DNA of 8,443 bases, taken from NCBI GenBank assembly GCA_021300055.1, contig JAJTHU010000096.1:1-8443 (forward strand), written 5' to 3'. The notes below the pieces were generated by a model. It made no database searches, was not told the origin of the DNA, and saw only the letters and a list, made by a program, of their open reading frames with translations. Positions 5,901 through 8,443 of this stretch are shown piece after piece. Position 1 is the first letter of the stretch, and every line of letters begins with the position of its first letter. A program made the translations under genes and the position numbers. The stretch comes from Nitrosomonadaceae bacterium. Lineage in GTDB: Bacteria; Pseudomonadota; Gammaproteobacteria; Burkholderiales; Usitatibacteraceae.

Positions 5901-7648
5901 CCGCTTGGATCATCAGCAATATGGCGCCGCTGATGTTCATCGGCCTTGTCGTATTCATGCTGTTCGGCTACCCCGTCGCCTTTGCACTGGCTGCGAACGG
6001 CATCATCTTTGGCCTGCTCGGCATCGCCCTCGGCGTCCTTCCCCCCGCCCTTTTCCAAGCGCTGCCGGATCGCATTTGGGGCGTGATGGCCAACGAAACG
6101 CTCTTGGCTGTGCCGTTCTTTACGCTGATGGGGCTCATCCTCGAACGCTCGGGCATGGCCGAAGACCTGCTCGAAACCATCGGGCAATTGTTCGGCGGCA
6201 TGCGTGGCGGGCTGGCGTTTGCCGTCATCTTCGTTGGCGCGATGCTCGCGGCAACCACCGGCGTCGTGGCCGCGTCCGTGATATCGATGGGCCTGATCTC
6301 GTTACCCATCATGCTTCGCTACGGTTACGACCGGCGCTTGGCGGCGGGCGTGATCGCGGCGTCCGGCACTCTCGCGCAAATCATCCCGCCGTCGTTGGTG
6401 CTCATCATCATGGCCGACCAATTGCATCAGTCGGTCGGTGACATGTATGCGGGCGCGATTCTGCCGGGGCTGGGCTTGGCCTTGCTATACGGCCTGTATG
6501 TCGCGCTGATCGCCATCTTCAAACCAGCTTGGGTGCCTGCGCTGCCCCTCGATGCGCGCGCTGCACAGACAATGCAGGGCCAAACAGGCTGGACCTCATT
6601 GTTAACACTTGCGGTTATCGCCACCATCACCGCAGCTGGCGTCAGCGTCTGGCAAGCACAACGTCCGTTTGACGAACGCGCGGTTCTTGCGCTGAGTGCG
6701 GGTGTGAGCGTCGCGTTCGTCTGCGCGCTGCTCAATCGGATGCTGAAGCTGGGTTTGGTTTCCCCGCTTGCGGAGCGCGTCGTGTTCGTGTTGGTGCCCC
6801 CGCTGGCACTCATCTTCTTGGTGCTCGGAACCATCTTCCTCGGCGTGGCAACGCCAACAGAGGGTGGTGCGATGGGCGCCACGGGCGCGCTCTTGATGGC
6901 GATGGCTCGTCGCAAGCTGAGCATGGCGTCGTTGAAGCAAGCGCTGGACGGTACCGCCAAGCTCACCACCTTCGTGCTGTTCATCCTCATTGGTGCACGT
7001 ATCTTCAGCCTAACGTTTTATGGCGTGAACGGGCACCTCTGGGTCGAGGAATTGCTGACTGCATTGCCCGGCGGCCAGACCGGCTTTCTAGTTGCGGTCA
7101 ACGTGTTGGTGTTCTTCTTGGCGTTCTTTCTCGATTACTTCGAGCTGGCATTCATCATCGTGCCGCTGTTGGGACCCGTGGCCGACAAGCTCGGCATCGA
7201 CTTGGTGTGGTTCGGTGTCATGCTTGCCGTCAACATTCAGACTGCATTCATGCACCCGCCGTTTGGATTCGCGCTGTTCTACTTGCGCAGCGTTGCACCA
7301 CTGCGCCCATACATCGACCGCATCACCCAACGCGAAACGCAGCCGGTCACGACCGCGCAGATCTACTGGGGCGCGATTCCGTTCTTGGTTATACAGCTCT
7401 TAATGGTTGCCATCGTCATCGCTTTCCCGCAGATCGTTATGGTCTACAAAGACGCCGCACCCAAAGTCGATCCCACTAAGCGCGAGATCATCGTACCCAT
7501 GATCGACGGCGACGATGAGGACCTGACCGCTGCATTTGGCGGCCGACCAGCGGACACCAACAAACCTCGTGATGGCAGCAAATCGCCCGAGGAGCGCGAA
7601 GCCGACCGGCTGAACGAAGCACTTCGCGCCCCATCGCCTCCGAAGTGA
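5897..7648 (+). CDS. TRAP transporter large permease (DctM family, long form)
   Basis: A 583-residue polytopic protein that forms the transport channel with the small permease. DctM hallmarks are present: the opening hydrophobic segment with FGYPVAFAL (23-31), AVPFFTLMGLILERSGMAEDL (71-91), GTLAQIIPPSLVLIIMADQ (157-175), GVATPTEGGAMGA (316-328), FLDYFELAFIIVPLLGPV (411-428) and HPPFGFALFYLR (453-464). It is longer than the typical DctM of about 425 residues. About 90 extra residues with two added membrane segments lie between the halves (210-300), and there is a charged, non-membrane tail from about 517 to 583. This matches the larger class annotated as mannitol/chloroaromatic-type TRAP permeases, a name that does not establish substrate. 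It is coupled to DctQ by a 4-base overlap. No binding-protein gene follows before the window changes to another gene. Confidence 0.92.
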   Translation: MTAWIISNMAPLMFIGLVVFMLFGYPVAFALAANGIIFGLLGIALGVLPPALFQALPDRIWGVMANETLLAVPFFTLMGLILERSGMAEDLLETIGQLFGGMRGGLAFAVIFVGAMLAATTGVVAASVISMGLISLPIMLRYGYDRRLAAGVIAASGTLAQIIPPSLVLIIMADQLHQSVGDMYAGAILPGLGLALLYGLYVALIAIFKPAWVPALPLDARAAQTMQGQTGWTSLLTLAVIATITAAGVSVWQAQRPFDERAVLALSAGVSVAFVCALLNRMLKLGLVSPLAERVVFVLVPPLALIFLVLGTIFLGVATPTEGGAMGATGALLMAMARRKLSMASLKQALDGTAKLTTFVLFILIGARIFSLTFYGVNGHLWVEELLTALPGGQTGFLVAVNVLVFFLAFFLDYFELAFIIVPLLGPVADKLGIDLVWFGVMLAVNIQTAFMHPPFGFALFYLRSVAPLRPYIDRITQRETQPVTTAQIYWGAIPFLVIQLLMVAIVIAFPQIVMVYKDAAPKVDPTKREIIVPMIDGDDEDLTAAFGGRPADTNKPRDGSKSPEEREADRLNEALRAPSPPK

Positions 7649-7687
7649 GCCGTGGCCTGACTGCAAGGCACGGCCAACAGGCTTTTT
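7649..7687 (+). terminator. Weak terminator candidate after the TRAP genes
   Basis: GCCGTG (7649-7654) pairs with CACGGC (7669-7674), and the stem extends by CCT/AGG past a bulged G, giving about nine pairs directly after the stop codon. A run of five T follows only at 7683-7687, eight bases beyond the stem, so it is an imperfect intrinsic terminator. Confidence 0.35.
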
Positions 7688-7692
7688 GAAGA

Positions 7693-7721
7693 TAGGGTAA
7701 CATTTGTTACCTTTCACCCTA
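7693..7721. promoter_or_regulatory. Nested inverted repeat, operator-like
   Basis: GGTAAC (7696-7701) and GTTACC (7706-7711) are perfect inverted arms around ATTT. An outer pair, TAGGGT (7693-7698) and ACCCTA (7716-7721), overlaps the left arm. It lies about 120 bases before the next gene and is much more A+T-rich than its surroundings. It may be a repressor or activator site, or two mutually exclusive RNA hairpins. No regulator family can be named from it. Confidence 0.4.
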
Positions 7722-7842
7722 CCGGCCCGATGTACGTCCACCAATCCAACGCAGGCATTGTCTCGGCACCCAGCACCATGGGCGCACCGCAGACCTGCGC
7801 CTTTCTGACTAGGGTTGCGTACTGCAATCTTGAGAGCTACCT

Positions 7843-8443
7843 GTGACGGCAGTCGCTGAACAGCTTCAGAGCATTGACGCATCCCTGAGTAGTGGGGCAC
7901 GGGTTGATGCAATCACGCTGCACAACCTGGCGACCGAGGTCAGCGCAGAACCGTTACTCGGCGACCCGTCCCAGATTGCTGAGCTTGGCGTGCGGATCTG
8001 CCAGCGATTACACGGCGCTGGTCGGTCTATTGAAGGCCTACCTCTTGCCGCAAATCTTGCGGAGGCCGCTTGGGAGCAACTACCCCACACAGTCGCCGCG
8101 CGTATCCTAAATGCGTGCAGCTTTTTGGCGATCGACGCAGCGGATTACACGCGTGCATTTGATTGCCTAGGGCGGGTGCTGGAAGTACGAGAGGCCGAGA
8201 ACGATCTGGTTGCGGTGAGCCGAACATGGCTAAACATTGCAAACTGCATGTCAGCGGGCGGGCTGCTTAACAGCGCCAAACACGCCTTCGGACGCGCGAT
8301 TTCGATCCTAGAAGCGGACCCGGCACCCCGGTTCAGCCGATTCGCTTCTTGGGTGAACCTGATTCGCTCCTCCCAAATTCGAGGAGACCTCGATGCTGCC
8401 TCAGAGTTTGCCGTTCGGGCACGCGCTGAACTGGCTCGAGACA
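7843..8443 (+). CDS. TPR-like helical protein, N-terminal part (cut by right edge)
   Basis: An open reading frame of 200 complete codons running off the right edge. The GTG at 7843 is the first possible start, since an in-frame TGA lies at 7831-7833; GAGAG at 7832-7836 is a fair ribosome site. There is no signal peptide or membrane segment, so the visible part is cytoplasmic. The sequence is almost all helical. From about residue 83 onward it has tetratricopeptide-like pairs with small residues at packing positions: DYTRAFDCLGRVLEVREAEN (101-120), TWLNIANCMSAGGLLNSAKH (128-147) followed by AFGRAISILE, and SWVNLIRSSQIRGDLDAASE (169-188). Such TPR-type N-termini are common in diguanylate cyclases, adenylate cyclases and transcription regulators. 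The output domain is outside the window, so no function is assigned. Confidence 0.75.
   Translation, partial: MTAVAEQLQSIDASLSSGARVDAITLHNLATEVSAEPLLGDPSQIAELGVRICQRLHGAGRSIEGLPLAANLAEAAWEQLPHTVAARILNACSFLAIDAADYTRAFDCLGRVLEVREAENDLVAVSRTWLNIANCMSAGGLLNSAKHAFGRAISILEADPAPRFSRFASWVNLIRSSQIRGDLDAASEFAVRARAELARD

Noticed and set aside
5573..6187. Minus-strand open frame of 204 codons opposite the TRAP genes
   Set aside because: The composition is rich in His, Gln and Lys with no recognisable fold, and both TRAP subunits on the other strand have strong family motifs.
6427..6990. Minus-strand open frame of 187 codons within the DctM gene
   Set aside because: It is antisense to conserved DctM segments, with a low-complexity Ala/Ser/Thr product and no ribosome site noted.
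7400..7912. Minus-strand open frame of 170 codons spanning the end of DctM and the following gap
   Set aside because: It overlaps the DctM 3' end and the start of the TPR-like gene, and its product resembles no family I know.
1..8443. tRNA, rRNA, CRISPR arrays, insertion sequences or attachment sites
   Set aside because: Reading through both strands I saw no direct-repeat array, transposase motif, terminal inverted repeats or tRNA-like cloverleaf.

Overview
The window comes from a Gram-negative bacterium with moderately high G+C, most likely a proteobacterium. The evidence is an outer-membrane beta-barrel gene ending in Phe, a lipobox lipoprotein, an exported c-type cytochrome, a tripartite (TRAP) carboxylate-type transporter and a polyhydroxyalkanoate-system protein. 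Beta- or gammaproteobacteria fit best, but nothing here fixes the genus.

Layout, left to right. (1) 1-1332, minus strand: a two-component system of the LytS/LytR (AlgZ/AlgR-like) type. A four-helix membrane histidine kinase overlaps by 4 bases (ATGA) the start of its response regulator, which runs off the left edge. (2) 1520-1879, plus strand: a small polyhydroxyalkanoic-acid-system protein with an Ala/Lys-rich tail. It is divergent from the kinase and ends in a convergent intergenic region that holds two hairpins. (3) 2038-4998, minus strand: a three-gene cluster, apparently one transcription unit. It encodes an exported c-type cytochrome fused to FG-GAP/VCBS repeats, then a tiny DUF4266 lipoprotein ending in Gly4-Cys-Gly-Cys-Thr, then a DUF3570 outer-membrane protein. 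(4) 4999-5330: a divergent control region of about 330 bases. (5) 5331-7648, plus strand: TRAP transporter small (DctQ) and large (DctM) permeases, translationally coupled by ATGA; no substrate-binding protein gene is present in the window. (6) 7649-7842: an intergenic region with a nested palindrome. (7) 7843-8443, plus strand: the start of a helical, TPR-like protein cut by the right edge.

Functional reading. The cluster at 2038-4998 is the most interesting part. All three products are predicted to leave the cytoplasm: a haem protein with a calcium-binding propeller-like region, a short lipid-anchored Cys peptide and an outer-membrane barrel. From memory, DUF4266 and DUF3570 genes often sit beside TlpA-like thioredoxin and ApbE flavin-transferase genes. 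Here a cytochrome c occupies the upstream position instead. This suggests an uncharacterised envelope redox or metal-handling system, but that is inference. The remaining genes look like ordinary housekeeping or transport genes without a clear link to the cluster.
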